Assembly: GCF_017308075.1 (NCBI RefSeq) | Contig: NZ_JAFKFX010000030.1 | Span: forward strand, 248,001-312,000 | Reading direction: 5' to 3' | From: Allobosea sp. | GTDB lineage: Bacteria; Pseudomonadota; Alphaproteobacteria; Rhizobiales; Beijerinckiaceae | DNA: 64,000 nt | In this document: piece after piece, positions 1 through 7,828 of the stretch | Layout of the letters: the number at the start of each line of letters is the position of its first letter | Numbering within the stretch: position 1 is the first letter of the stretch | The notes under the pieces: generated by a model | What the model was told of the DNA's origin: nothing | The model's input: only the letters and a program-made list of their open reading frames with translations | Databases searched by the model: none | Translations under genes and position numbers: made by a program

Positions 1-285
1 GTCGCCATCATCGAGGATGCAGGACCAAACCACGCCGTTGGCGTCTGGTTCCCGGACCTGCCCGGCTGCTTTTCGGCCGGCGACACGCTGGACGAGGCGA
101 TGGCGAATGCGCCCGAAGCGCTGGCGCTCTGGCTGGAAGATGCGGAGCAAGAAGGCCGCGCCCCCCCCGCTCCACGCACACCGAGCCAATTGAAAGCCGT
201 TCCCGAAATCGCAGCCGACATGGCGCAAAATGTCGTCGCCCTCATCGCCGTCCCCGACGCCGCCTTCAGCCCTGCCGCCGAATAG
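1..285 (+). CDS. HicB-family antitoxin, 5' end outside window
   Basis: The open frame runs from the first base and ends at TAG; 94 residues are visible and the start lies left of the window. The stretch FPDLPGCFSAGDTLDEA is the typical HicB fold signature, followed by a helix rich in Ala and Glu. HicB proteins neutralise the HicA mRNA interferase and often repress their own operon. The visible C-terminus is Pro/Ala-rich with no obvious DNA-binding helix-turn-helix, so this is the short HicB type. hicA would be expected just upstream, out of view, so pairing cannot be confirmed. Confidence 0.8.
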   Translation, partial: VAIIEDAGPNHAVGVWFPDLPGCFSAGDTLDEAMANAPEALALWLEDAEQEGRAPPAPRTPSQLKAVPEIAADMAQNVVALIAVPDAAFSPAAE

Positions 286-432
286 CGCCTTTCCTCCGTC
301 TTGAGGCTCTGCCGCAGGCATCAACCCGGAGCGCACGCCTTGCCGCGGCGATGACGACCGGAGCCTCGATACGTCGGCCAGTGGTTGTTCGCGCTCCCGC
401 CGTTACGGAATGACAGGCGCGGTTCGCCGCCC

Positions 433-1218
433 TCAAGCGGCCTGCGCCACCCGGCCCGCGAACGCCACCCGGTCGCGGCCGCGCCGCTTTGCCTTGTAGA
501 GCAGCCGGTCGGCCTCGGTCATCACCTGTTCGAAATTGCGCCCCGGACCGGCCCGCGCACCACCGATGCTGACACTCAAGGGAACCTGGGTGCCGTCCGG
601 CGCCTCGAACCGGACGGCTGCGACGGCCGCGCGCAGCCTTTCCGCGATCACCCGCGTCTCAGCATCGGTCGTGCCGGGCAGGTAGATCGCGAACTCCTCG
701 CCGCCGATCCGGCCACAGAGATCACCCTTGCGCAGCACGCCCTTCATCGCCGCGGTGATCGCGAGCAACGCAGCATCGCCGGCCGGATGTCCGAACCGGT
801 CATTGATCGTCTTGAAGTGATCCGCATCGACGACCAGCAGCGCGCCACCCTCGTCCTGTGCGGACAGGCGCGAGGCGTCGCCGAAGAAACTCTCCCGGTT
901 CAGCAGGCCCGTCATGCCGTCACGCCGCGCCCGCTGGGCCAGGGCCGCATGGGCCCTCGTCAGTTCTCCATGCAGCCGGCCGATCTCGTCACGGGCCGTG
1001 CGCAGCCGCTCGTGCTGCCAGAACTGGTAGGCGCTTGCCGGAAAGGCGATCAGCAGCGGGCACAGCACCGTCATCAGCCAGGCGTTGCCGTCCACCACGC
1101 CGCCCAATAGCGGAATGATGCTCATCGCGAGCCCCAGTGAAGCGGCGATGGAAAGAACGGTCGCGATCGACGCCTTGACGACGATCCTGCGCATGGAAGC
1201 AGTCATGCCTGTTGGCAT
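433..1218 (-). CDS. Membrane-anchored diguanylate cyclase (GGDEF)
   Basis: 261 residues. Two hydrophobic segments (about 12-35 and 42-62) lead into a short coiled linker and then a GGDEF domain (about 95-255) that makes cyclic di-GMP from two GTP. The active-site motif reads GGEEF, preceded five residues upstream by RKGD, which fits the RxxD inhibitory I-site, so both catalysis and product feedback look intact. No PAS, GAF or other sensor domain is present; the signal would have to come through the membrane segments. It lies downstream of the ABC exporter on the same strand but about 235 bp away, so it is probably a separate unit. Confidence 0.9.
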   Translation of the reverse strand: MPTGMTASMRRIVVKASIATVLSIAASLGLAMSIIPLLGGVVDGNAWLMTVLCPLLIAFPASAYQFWQHERLRTARDEIGRLHGELTRAHAALAQRARRDGMTGLLNRESFFGDASRLSAQDEGGALLVVDADHFKTINDRFGHPAGDAALLAITAAMKGVLRKGDLCGRIGGEEFAIYLPGTTDAETRVIAERLRAAVAAVRFEAPDGTQVPLSVSIGGARAGPGRNFEQVMTEADRLLYKAKRRGRDRVAFAGRVAQAA

Positions 1219-1380
1219 GGCAGCAATTGTTGAACACCCCGTTTCCGCTGCGCCACCTCAGGCCGCGTCACGCTGCCCGCACGGCCGAGCGACCGATCGC
1301 CAGCCATCCCGGGGGCAAGCCATGGCGGGAGGCCCGCTTTCGCCCACGCCTGACCTTTGCGGATCGAGGCGCAGACATGG

Positions 1381-1410
1381 GTCCCGGGCCTCGCGGCGCT
1401 CGCCCGGGAC
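1381..1410. repeat. Inverted repeat between GGDEF and ABC exporter genes
   Basis: A perfect 9-bp inverted repeat (GTCCCGGGC at 1381-1389, GCCCGGGAC at 1402-1410) with a 12-base loop. It lies between the exporter stop and the cyclase start. There is no T-run, so it is not a classical intrinsic terminator. It resembles the short palindromic dispersed elements elsewhere in the window. Confidence 0.55.
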
Positions 1411-1453
1411 AAGGGCTGATGACTGTATCGGTTCGCTCAGATCGAGACCGCCC

Positions 1454-3238
1454 CTACGCCGCCTCGCGCCCGAATTGCAGCGCCGCCAGCCTCGCATAGA
1501 GCCCGCCCTTGGCGACGAGAGCGGCATGGGTGCCCTCCTCGACGACCCGGCCCTCCTCCATCACCAGGATGCGGTCGGCCGAGAGAATGGTGGCGAGCCG
1601 ATGGGCGACGACCAAAGTGGTGCGGCCCTGCATCAGCCGGTCGAGCGCGTCCTGCACCGCCCGCTCGCTCTCGGAATCGAGCGCCGAGGTCGCCTCGTCG
1701 AGCAACAGGATCGGCGCGTCCTTCAGCACCGCCCGCGCGATCGCGAGGCGCTGGCGCTGGCCGCCGGAGAGCGTCACGCCGCGCTCGCCGATCACCGTGT
1801 CGTAGCCCTCCGGCAAGGCGCGGATGAAATCATCGGCCGCGGCGAGCTTCGCTGCCTCCTCGATCTCGGCCCGGCTGGCGCCGGGGCGGCCATAGGCGAT
1901 GTTGTCGGCGACCGAGACGCCGAACACGGTCGGCTCCTGCGGCACCAGCGCGAAACGGCTGCGCCAATCGGTCGGGTCGGCCTCCGGCCCGGCGACGCCG
2001 TCGACGACGACGCGCCCGGCGAAGGGATCGTAGAAACGCAGCGCCAATTGCAGCACCGTGCTCTTGCCGGCACCGGACGGACCGACCAGCGCAATGCGCT
2101 CGCCGGGCCGGACGGCGATGTCGAGATCCGCCAAGGCGAGGTTCGTCCGCCCGGGATAGCGGAAAGAGACGTTCTCGAAGGACAACGCTCCGGCTGCGGG
2201 CTGCGGCATCGGCCTGGGATGGGTGGGAGCCGCGATCGCCGGCCTCGTCGCCAGGATCTCGCCGAGCCGCCCGGCCGCGCCCGCCGCGGCAGAGATATCG
2301 CCATAGACCTCGGAGAGCTGGCCGAGCGAGCTCGCCGCCAGCACCGCATAGAGCACGAACTGCGACAGCCGCCCGCCGCTCATCCGCCCGGCGAAGACCT
2401 CGGTCGCACCGGCCCACAGGACCATGACGACGCTGGCGCTGACCAGGAAGATCGCGAAGCCCGAGAGCCAGGCCCGCGAGCGCGTCGCGTCGCGCGAGGC
2501 GGCATAGGCCTCCTCGGAGGCATTCTGGAAGCGCCGCGCCGTATCGCGCTCGGCCCCGAAGGACTGCATGGTGCGAATCGCGCCGACCGCTTCCGAGGCG
2601 AAGGCCGAGGCGTCGGCCAGCCGATCCTGCGCCGCCCGCGAGCGCTTGCGCACGCTGCGGCCCGAGAACACCAGCGGCAGCACGACCAGCGGGATCGCGC
2701 CGATCACGATCGCCGACAGGCGCGGGCTGGTCGCGACCATCATGGCGAGCGCGCCGAGGAACATGATGGCGTTGCGCAGCGCGATCGAGGCCGTCGAGGC
2801 GAAGGTCGACTTGATCTGGGTGGTATCGGCGGTCAGCCGCGAGACGAGATCGCCCGCCCGGCTGGCGTCGAAGAAGGCCGGTTCGAGCCGGGTCAGATGG
2901 CCGAACACATCGGCGCGCAGATTCGAGACGATGCGCTCGCCGACCGTCATGACGAGGTAGAATCGCGCCGAGCTTGCCAGCGCCAGCACGGCGACAACGC
3001 CGATCAGCAGGGCGAAATAGGAGTTGGCGAGCTGCTGTTCGCCACCCGAGAAGCCGGCATCGATGACCCGGCGCACCGCCAGAGGCAGCGCCAGGGTCGC
3101 CCCCGATGCGACGACCAAAGCCAGCAGAGCGAAGGCGATCCGCCGCTTCTGCGCCTTTGCATAGGGCCAGAACGAGCGCAGCGCGCTGAAATCCGGGCGC
3201 TGCTTGCGGTCTTCCACCAGTTCTTTCGCCACTCTCAC
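1454..3238 (-). CDS. ABC exporter, fused permease and ATPase (MsbA-like)
   Basis: 594 residues, normal for a half-transporter. The N-terminal type-I exporter membrane domain (about 30-310, six segments) is followed by an ATPase domain with Walker A GPSGAGKS, signature LSGGQ and Walker [13 protein letters not shown]. Such half-transporters dimerise and export lipids, peptides or drugs across the inner membrane; the substrate cannot be read from the sequence. The chosen start is GTG; another GTG lies two codons further in, and neither has a strong ribosome site. rpmE is divergent about 140 bp away. Confidence 0.9.
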   Translation of the reverse strand: MRVAKELVEDRKQRPDFSALRSFWPYAKAQKRRIAFALLALVVASGATLALPLAVRRVIDAGFSGGEQQLANSYFALLIGVVAVLALASSARFYLVMTVGERIVSNLRADVFGHLTRLEPAFFDASRAGDLVSRLTADTTQIKSTFASTASIALRNAIMFLGALAMMVATSPRLSAIVIGAIPLVVLPLVFSGRSVRKRSRAAQDRLADASAFASEAVGAIRTMQSFGAERDTARRFQNASEEAYAASRDATRSRAWLSGFAIFLVSASVVMVLWAGATEVFAGRMSGGRLSQFVLYAVLAASSLGQLSEVYGDISAAAGAAGRLGEILATRPAIAAPTHPRPMPQPAAGALSFENVSFRYPGRTNLALADLDIAVRPGERIALVGPSGAGKSTVLQLALRFYDPFAGRVVVDGVAGPEADPTDWRSRFALVPQEPTVFGVSVADNIAYGRPGASRAEIEEAAKLAAADDFIRALPEGYDTVIGERGVTLSGGQRQRLAIARAVLKDAPILLLDEATSALDSESERAVQDALDRLMQGRTTLVVAHRLATILSADRILVMEEGRVVEEGTHAALVAKGGLYARLAALQFGREAA

Positions 3239-3378
3239 ATATCCCGAAAAGCTTGCACCGCAGCCAAGGCTGCGCTATGGCCACGCGACTTCACGACAGG
3301 CTCGTACGAATTGTTCGAAGAGCCGGCGATGCGCGCCGCGTTCCGGCCGCCCGCTTTTCGAAACTTGAGGAATTCGCC

Positions 3379-3612
3379 ATGAAGACCGGCATTCATCCTG
3401 ATTACCACACCATCAAGGTCGTCATGACCGATGGCACCGAATACTTCACGCGTTCGACCCTCGGCAAGGAGGGCGACACGCTGAACCTCGACATCGATCC
3501 GAAGACCCACCCGGCCTGGACCGGCGGCACCCAGCACATGCTGGACCGCGGCGGCCGCGTCTCGCGCTTCAATTCGCGCTTCGGTGCGCTCGGCGCCCTC
3601 GGCAAGAAGTAA
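3379..3612 (+). CDS. rpmE: 50S ribosomal protein L31
   Basis: 77 residues starting [19 protein letters not shown], the standard L31 N-terminus. The zinc-binding CxxC pair of the C+ type is absent, so this is the zinc-free form usual in Alphaproteobacteria. The start is fixed by homology and by the TTGAGG ribosome site about 9 bases upstream; the same frame is open further upstream but that part is not L31-like. It is monocistronic, with an intrinsic terminator about 45 bp past the stop. Confidence 0.97.
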   Translation: MKTGIHPDYHTIKVVMTDGTEYFTRSTLGKEGDTLNLDIDPKTHPAWTGGTQHMLDRGGRVSRFNSRFGALGALGKK

Positions 3613-3655
3613 TTCCCGGCTTTTCGGGCCCTACGGGGCCGGATGCCCGAAATCG

Positions 3656-3684
3656 AAAAGCCCGGCCTCACGGCCGGGCTTTTT
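3656..3684 (+). terminator. Intrinsic terminator of rpmE
   Basis: Stem CCCGGCC (3661-3667) pairs with GGCCGGG (3672-3678) around a four-base loop, extended by AAAAG/CTTTT, and ends in a T-run. The flanking A and T runs could make it work in both directions. Confidence 0.85.
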
Positions 3685-3826
3685 GCATCGCGGCGACGAA
3701 TGGCCGCGGAAGAATACTGCGCTTTCAGAAGCGATCACGCACAAGGACCGGCGCTGCGGCCGGCTCTGCCGCGACCGCAGGCCGCGCTCGCGCTCCGGCC
3801 CCGGCATGGGGCAGCGCCCTCCCCGA

Positions 3827-4357
3827 TCAGGCCAGGGCGCCGAGCCGCGCCTGCAGGTTCGCGAGCTGCCCGCGTACCGGATTGACGGCGGCGACCGGAG
3901 CGAAAGCCTCCGACATCTGGTTCTCGAGATGGCCGATCCGCTCCTGCAGCCGGATCGAATGGGCGATCAGCTCACGCAGGCGCAGGGGCAGGCGGGCCGC
4001 CTCGGCGCTGGTCGGCTGCAGCATCGGCTCGGCGATGCGGACCTTGTTCTTCTCGGCACGCGCCTGCTCCGCCGTCATTTCGCCCTCGGCCACGGCGCGC
4101 TGCACCAGCAGCCAGGAGGCGATCTGCATCAGCCGTGTGGTCAGGCGCATGCTTTCGGTCGCATAGACCAGCGAAACCTCGCGCGGCAGCGCCGCTGATT
4201 CCGAGCGCCCTTCGCCGTCGAGATAATTCGCGGTCAGCTCCACCAGGCCCATGCCTTCGCGAAAGAGCTGCATGAAGGCCTCCGACTTGACGAAGGTGCG
4301 CGCGAACGAGATCGCTCCATCCTCGACCGCCAGCCTCAGCGTCGGAAAATCGCTCAT
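3827..4357 (-). CDS. rcdA: DUF1465 protein, RcdA family protease adaptor
   Basis: 176 residues from MSDFPTLRLA. The start is set by a GGAGA ribosome site 7 bases upstream; the frame is open further up but is not conserved-looking. DUF1465 is the family of Caulobacter RcdA, which helps ClpXP degrade the cell-cycle regulator CtrA. Conserved-looking features are the N-terminal helix with FARTFVKSEAF, a central MRLTTRLMQIASWLL helix, and the LPLRLRELIAHSIRLQERIGHLE helix. The C-terminal tail is short. A perfect CtrA box lies about 300 bp upstream, beyond an intervening terminator. Symbol is by family; function in this organism is inferred. Confidence 0.82.
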   Translation of the reverse strand: MSDFPTLRLAVEDGAISFARTFVKSEAFMQLFREGMGLVELTANYLDGEGRSESAALPREVSLVYATESMRLTTRLMQIASWLLVQRAVAEGEMTAEQARAEKNKVRIAEPMLQPTSAEAARLPLRLRELIAHSIRLQERIGHLENQMSEAFAPVAAVNPVRGQLANLQARLGALA

Positions 4358-4533
4358 CGCACGTCTCCATTCGGCACAAGGGCGTGCGTGTGCGAGACGC
4401 AGCGCCGTTTCATGCCGGAAGCCCCGCAAAGATAAAGCCATAGCATTGTCGTTGCCGCGGCAAGGCTTCGTTAACCTTAATAATGGCAGGTTGACGGCGC
4501 CGATGCGGATCGCGCCGCGGACCTCCTCCGAAC
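4358..4533 (-). promoter_or_regulatory. Leader/promoter region of rcdA
   Basis: This non-coding stretch contains TTAACCTTAA at 4471-4480, two TTAA half-sites only two bases apart. That is not the TTAA-N7-TTAA spacing of a full CtrA box but could be half-sites. No clear -35/-10 pair was recognised. Confidence 0.35.
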
Positions 4534-4560
4534 CAAAAAAAGAGCCGCCCGAGGCGGCTC
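4534..4560 (-). terminator. Intrinsic terminator of the candidate sRNA
   Basis: A perfect 8-bp GC-rich stem (plus 4542-4549 with 4553-4560) and a three-base loop are followed on the minus strand by seven Ts (plus 4535-4541). No protein gene ends just upstream of it, which is the main reason to look for an RNA gene. Confidence 0.85.
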
Positions 4561-4631
4561 GAAGGTCAACAGGGAGGCGTCAAACAGAGTGGGCAGGAGC
4601 CACTCGACATCCAGACAAACTGGATGATCAG
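4534..4631 (-). ncRNA. Candidate ~97-nt small RNA with three hairpins
   Basis: Read on the minus strand, the region folds by eye into three perfect hairpins. The first is CATCCAG/CTGGATG (plus 4608-4614/4620-4626, 5-base loop). The second is GAGTGG/CCACTC (4587-4592/4600-4605) with loop CTCCTGC. A single-stranded linker carrying GCCTCCC follows, then terminator stem GAGCCGCC/GGCGGCTC (4542-4549/4553-4560) and seven Ts. The CU-rich loop and linker resemble anti-Shine-Dalgarno seed regions of rhizobial trans-acting sRNAs. A -10-like TAAATT (plus 4638-4643) puts the start near 4631. A 23-codon frame (4566-4637) overlaps, but has no ribosome site. Expression is not shown; the family is unassigned. 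Confidence 0.6.
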
Positions 4632-4637
4632 ATTCAT

Positions 4638-4665
4638 AATTTAGAATCGTTAAGAGCCCGTTAAC
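4638..4665 (-). promoter_or_regulatory. CtrA box and -10 upstream of candidate sRNA
   Basis: TTAAGAGCCCGTTAAC at 4650-4665 is an exact TTAA-N7-TTAA CtrA box, reading TTAAC on both strands. It overlaps where a -35 would sit for the -10-like TAAATT at 4638-4643 (minus strand), the arrangement known for CtrA-activated promoters. Three GANTC sites (4631, 4644, 4684), the CcrM methylation motif, fall within about 58 bp around it. Confidence 0.65.
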
Positions 4666-4689
4666 GCCGCGTCCGAGGGCATTGATTCC

Positions 4690-5024
4690 TCCCGTATTTT
4701 GCTCGGTGGGCGAAGTGCGCGCCGAAACTGGCACGCGCTCTGTCAAATCCGCCCCGGGACGGGCCGCGGCGTCCGGCGCCGCGGCTGACATCAAGCGCGA
4801 GCCTGCCCGGAACGGAGCGCCGGGCCCGCCGCGCAACGCGGCCGCCACCGCCAGGACGAGAGCTGCTTCCGGTGATCTCAGCCGCGGCGCTGCCCGCCTA
4901 CGGGCGGCCGGCGCTCGCGCCCGACAGCGACTGACCAATCCTGCACAGTATCGTCAGATATCGGAACGTAGCGCCCTCGGCGCCGGAGACAGCGACATCG
5001 AAGCGCCGCCGCGTCGCGCCCCGC
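4690..5024. other. Non-coding stretch, nothing recognised
   Basis: The longest frame here is an Arg/Ala/Pro-rich plus-strand one with no ribosome site, which I take as chance in GC-rich DNA. No hairpin with a T-run, tRNA-like fold or repeat was found. Confidence 0.5.
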
Positions 5025-5225
5025 TCAATCCCGCTTCCGGAAAAAGGCGTCGGCCGCCGAGCGCGAAGCGGTCTTCTTGAGGCGCGCCTCGCCCAGCCTG
5101 GCGATCTCGGCCTCCAGCAGGGCCACCCGCTCATCGATCTCCGCCACGGAAAGCTGCGAAAGATCCTGCCCGATCTCATGGACGCGCTTGGGCGCCGGGC
5201 GATCGTCCTCGATAAATCCAGCCAT
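5025..5225 (-). CDS. DUF1192 family small protein
   Basis: 66 residues from MAGFIEDDRPAPKRVHEIGQ. The pattern DDRP.P...HEIGQDLS.LSV.EI.ERI..L..EI.RLE, with the phrase LSVAEIDERVALLEAEIARL forming a short coiled coil, matches the DUF1192 family, common and uncharacterised in Alphaproteobacteria. A purine-rich GCAAGGCGAGG stretch before ATG supplies the ribosome site. It is divergent from the quinone reductase gene; a fragment of the dispersed palindromic repeat (about 5265-5297) lies between them. Confidence 0.85.
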   Translation of the reverse strand: MAGFIEDDRPAPKRVHEIGQDLSQLSVAEIDERVALLEAEIARLGEARLKKTASRSAADAFFRKRD

Positions 5226-5264
5226 GGCAGCCTCGCCTTGCAACGGTTGCGACGGGCAGACTAA

Positions 5265-5297
5265 AGCATCGTCCAGAAAAGTGGATGCCGGTTCGGT
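5265..5297 (+). repeat. Fragment of the GAAAAGTGGA repeat family
   Basis: AGCATCGTCCAGAAAAGTGGA followed by CCGGTT matches the first third of the intact 101-bp repeats at 21965 and 43499 with several substitutions; the rest is missing. It sits between divergent genes. Confidence 0.5.
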
Positions 5298-5346
5298 GGT
5301 CACAGCCGCGCGCCGCGCGCCGACCGCCCCTCGCCAGGAGAGCGCC

Positions 5347-6345
5347 ATGACCACCCTGCCCCAGACCATGACCGCGATCGGTTTCGAGGCCCCCGGCGGC
5401 CCCGACGTCCTGAAGCCGCAGCAGCGGGCGGTGCCGCAGCCCGGCCCGGGCGAGGTGCTGGTCGCGGTCGCCTTCGCCGGCATCAACCGGCCGGACGTGC
5501 TGCAGCGCATGGGCGGCTATGCGCCTCCGCCCGGCGCTTCCGATATTCCGGGCCTCGAATTCGCCGGCACCGTGGTCGGCCTCGGCGAAGGCGTCTCGCG
5601 CTACCGGCAGGGCGAGCAGATCTGCGGCCTCGTCGCCGGTGGCGGCTATGCCGAGTACCTCGTCGTCCACGAGAGCAATGCCCTGCCGATTCCCGCCGGC
5701 CTTTCGCTGGAAGAGGCCGGCGCCATTCCGGAGACCTATTTCACCGTCTGGAGCAACGTCTTCCAGCGCGGCGCCTTGAAGAGCGGCGAGAGCTTCATGG
5801 TTCATGGCGGCACATCCGGCATCGGCACCACGGCGATCCAGCTCGCCAAGGCCTTCGGCGCGACGGTTCTGGCAACCGCGGGATCGGACGAAAAATGCCG
5901 GGCCTGCCGCGATCTCGGTGCCGACCACGCCATCAACTACCGCAGCGAGGATTTCGTCGCCGCCGCCAAGGTCGCGACGGGCAAGCGCGGCGTCGATCTG
6001 ATCCTCGACATGGTCGGCGGCGACTATATCGCGCGCAATTACGAGGCCGCGGCCGAGAGCGGCCGCATCGTCCAGATCGCCTTCCTCAACGGGCCGAAGG
6101 CCGAGGTCGATTTCCGCCGTCTGATGATGAAGCGCCTGACCCATACCGGCTCGACGCTGCGCCCGCGGACCATCGCCGAGAAGGCTGCGATCGCAGCCGA
6201 GCTGGAAGCCAAGGTCTGGCCCCTGCTGGCGCAGGGGCGCTGCAAGCCGGTGATCCATGCCCGCTTCCCGCTGGCGCAGGCGGCGGAGGCGCATGCGCTG
6301 ATGGAGAGCAACGCCCATATCGGCAAGATCGTGCTGACGATCTGA
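5347..6345 (+). CDS. NAD(P)H:quinone oxidoreductase, zinc-independent MDR family
   Basis: 332 residues, the usual length. The N-terminal GroES-like domain begins around MTAIGFEAPGGPDVLK and a Rossmann domain follows with the motif HGGTSGIGTTAIQLAKAFG (about 155-172), the AXXGXXG-type NAD(P)H site of quinone oxidoreductases (PIG3/QorA-like). Zinc-ligand cysteines of alcohol dehydrogenases are absent. It reduces quinones or enones in the cytosol. The start is the ATG after CAGGAGAG; a second ATG seven codons in is possible. It stands alone. Confidence 0.9.
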   Translation: MTTLPQTMTAIGFEAPGGPDVLKPQQRAVPQPGPGEVLVAVAFAGINRPDVLQRMGGYAPPPGASDIPGLEFAGTVVGLGEGVSRYRQGEQICGLVAGGGYAEYLVVHESNALPIPAGLSLEEAGAIPETYFTVWSNVFQRGALKSGESFMVHGGTSGIGTTAIQLAKAFGATVLATAGSDEKCRACRDLGADHAINYRSEDFVAAAKVATGKRGVDLILDMVGGDYIARNYEAAAESGRIVQIAFLNGPKAEVDFRRLMMKRLTHTGSTLRPRTIAEKAAIAAELEAKVWPLLAQGRCKPVIHARFPLAQAAEAHALMESNAHIGKIVLTI

Positions 6346-6379
6346 ACGGCCGGTGCGACCCGCGCCTGCCTGGAAAGCC

Positions 6380-7015
6380 TCACCAGCGCAGCAGCCTTCG
6401 CCCGATCAGAAAACCGGCGCCGGTCACGATCGAAGCCGCGATCGGATACCAGGCCAGCACGAAGAGCGGGCTGTCGTCGGTGCAGTTCGCCGCATAGAAG
6501 CTCGCTCCGATACCGCTCGCCACAAGTCCCGCCAGGGCGCCTGCCAGACCCGGATCGGACGGTGCGCCCTGCCGCAAGCCGGCAAGTATGCAGGCGAGCG
6601 GCCCCGCGGAGAGCAGCGGGATAAGGGTCAGACAGAACATTGCGTTCTCGCCGATCAGGCTGGGCAGCCACTGCTCTTCGGGAATTCGCGTCAGCTCGAC
6701 GGCCACGGCGCCGAGAAGCAACGCCGGCGCGAGCATCATCAGGAGCCCCGGATAGGACCGGGCGAGGCCAGGGCGGCTCAACCGGAACACGCTCCACAGG
6801 GCCGTGCTCGCCAGCGCGGCCGTGACGACGAATTTGAACAGGAAACGCCCGCTCTGCATCGCCTCCTGAAAATCGGGCCGCACACCGATCGCGACGAAGA
6901 ACAGGATCGCCGCCGCGACGACCGCAGCGCCGAACGATAGCGCCAGGACGGAGCGGAACGGCCGGATCGGGCCGGCATCGTTCGCCAGCATTGCGATGAG
7001 ATCATCAGTCTTCAC
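6380..7015 (-). CDS. nrsF: NrsF family anti-sigma factor (DUF1109)
   Basis: 211 residues with six hydrophobic segments and almost no soluble part, matching DUF1109/NrsF, the membrane anti-sigma factor that holds SigF inactive. Cysteines at 128, 142 and 178 are present; 128 and 178 are 50 apart, the spacing of the two functional cysteines reported for Caulobacter NrsF. This suggests the same release mechanism by heavy metal or oxidative stress. Its start overlaps the last codons of sigF by 11 bp, so the two are co-translated. Confidence 0.88.
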   Translation of the reverse strand: MKTDDLIAMLANDAGPIRPFRSVLALSFGAAVVAAAILFFVAIGVRPDFQEAMQSGRFLFKFVVTAALASTALWSVFRLSRPGLARSYPGLLMMLAPALLLGAVAVELTRIPEEQWLPSLIGENAMFCLTLIPLLSAGPLACILAGLRQGAPSDPGLAGALAGLVASGIGASFYAANCTDDSPLFVLAWYPIAASIVTGAGFLIGRRLLRW

Positions 7016-7565
7016 GTAAGCGATCCCGGTAAAGAGCGCCCAGCGTCTTGAGCGCGCGATGCAGGGCGACGCGGACCGCCCCTTCCGTCATTCGCAAGCG
7101 CCCGGCCGTTTCCCGGATGGAAACGCCCTCGATCGAGATCGACCGGACAATCTCTTCCTGCGCCGGCTTGAGCTCTGCAAGCAGCCTGTCGATCTCACTC
7201 GCACTGAGCTCCGGCGCAGTGTCGTCGAGCGGCAGACGATCCGCGACATCCTCGATCGGAACGCTGACGTGCCGCCCTCGCCTGCGCATCGTATCGATGA
7301 GCTTGTGCCGGGCAACCGCTGCGATCCAAGGCACGACCGGCCGCGCGGGATCCCAGGTCCCGCGCTTGAGATGGATGGCCAGCAACGCTTCCTGCACGAC
7401 GTCCTCGATCTCGCTTTCGTTTCCCGAGCCACGGCAGCCGGAACGGACGACCGTTCTGACGAACGGGGCGATTGCCTGCAGAAATCGTCGATAGGCATCC
7501 GCATCGCCAGCCATGGCCAAGCGGAGCCACATGGCCCAGTCATTTTCGCGCAGCGACGAGTTCAT
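7005..7565 (-). CDS. sigF: ECF sigma factor SigF
   Basis: 186 residues. Region 2 (about 20-95) includes the [20 protein letters not shown] core-binding and -10 recognition segment. Region 4 (about 125-180) includes the [21 protein letters not shown] helix-turn-helix. It belongs with the SigF-type ECF factors that pair with NrsF. The promoter element TGTAAC-N17-CGTA lies immediately upstream and is shared with the divergent bufA, implying autoregulation. The -10 ends only about 10 bp before this ATG, so either the mRNA is nearly leaderless or the true start is Met12 (7532). Confidence 0.9.
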   Translation of the reverse strand: MNSSLRENDWAMWLRLAMAGDADAYRRFLQAIAPFVRTVVRSGCRGSGNESEIEDVVQEALLAIHLKRGTWDPARPVVPWIAAVARHKLIDTMRRRGRHVSVPIEDVADRLPLDDTAPELSASEIDRLLAELKPAQEEIVRSISIEGVSIRETAGRLRMTEGAVRVALHRALKTLGALYRDRLRED

Positions 7566-7574
7566 TCTCCGCTT

Positions 7575-7603
7575 CCTACGAAGCAGGGTCGCAACTTGTT
7601 ACA
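7575..7603 (-). promoter_or_regulatory. SigF-type promoter of sigF-nrsF
   Basis: On the minus strand, TGTAAC (plus 7598-7603) and CGTAGG (plus 7575-7580) are 17 bp apart, the same spacing and core as the element before bufA. Confidence 0.7.
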
Positions 7604-7746
7604 TCCATCGCCGACGGCGGCCGCCTTGATCGGTCGCATATGGCCGGGGCCGTCGCAGCCCCGGGCCCGAAAGCGCTCGTCCGCGCGCCTCCGATTTGTC
7701 ACCCGTCCGAGATTGCGGAGCACGCGATCAGAAAAGCTCCCGGCGC

Positions 7747-7775
7747 TGTAACAGCCGGTCCCCGCCCTGCGTATA
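7747..7775 (+). promoter_or_regulatory. SigF-type promoter of the buf operon
   Basis: TGTAAC (7747-7752) and CGTATA (7770-7775) are separated by 17 bp, and bufA begins 54 bp downstream. The divergent sigF promoter carries the same two cores at the same spacing. Confidence 0.75.
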
Positions 7776-7828
7776 GGCTTTGTGTCCGGCTCCATGGGCA
7801 CGATTGCAACTCTAGTCGGAGAATTCCC

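Noticed and set aside
1085-3382. A 765-codon frame opposite the ABC exporter
   Set aside because: Shadow of the exporter; no ribosome site at its start and no recognisable domain.
4566-4637. 23-codon frame MNLIIQFVWMSSGSCPLCL... inside the sRNA candidate
   Set aside because: No ribosome site before its ATG, and the region is better explained by perfect hairpins. A leaderless peptide is possible but not supported.
4682-5080. A 132-codon Arg/Ala-rich plus-strand frame in the rcdA-DUF1192 gap
   Set aside because: No ribosome site and composition of random GC-rich DNA; overlaps the DUF1192 gene on the other strand.
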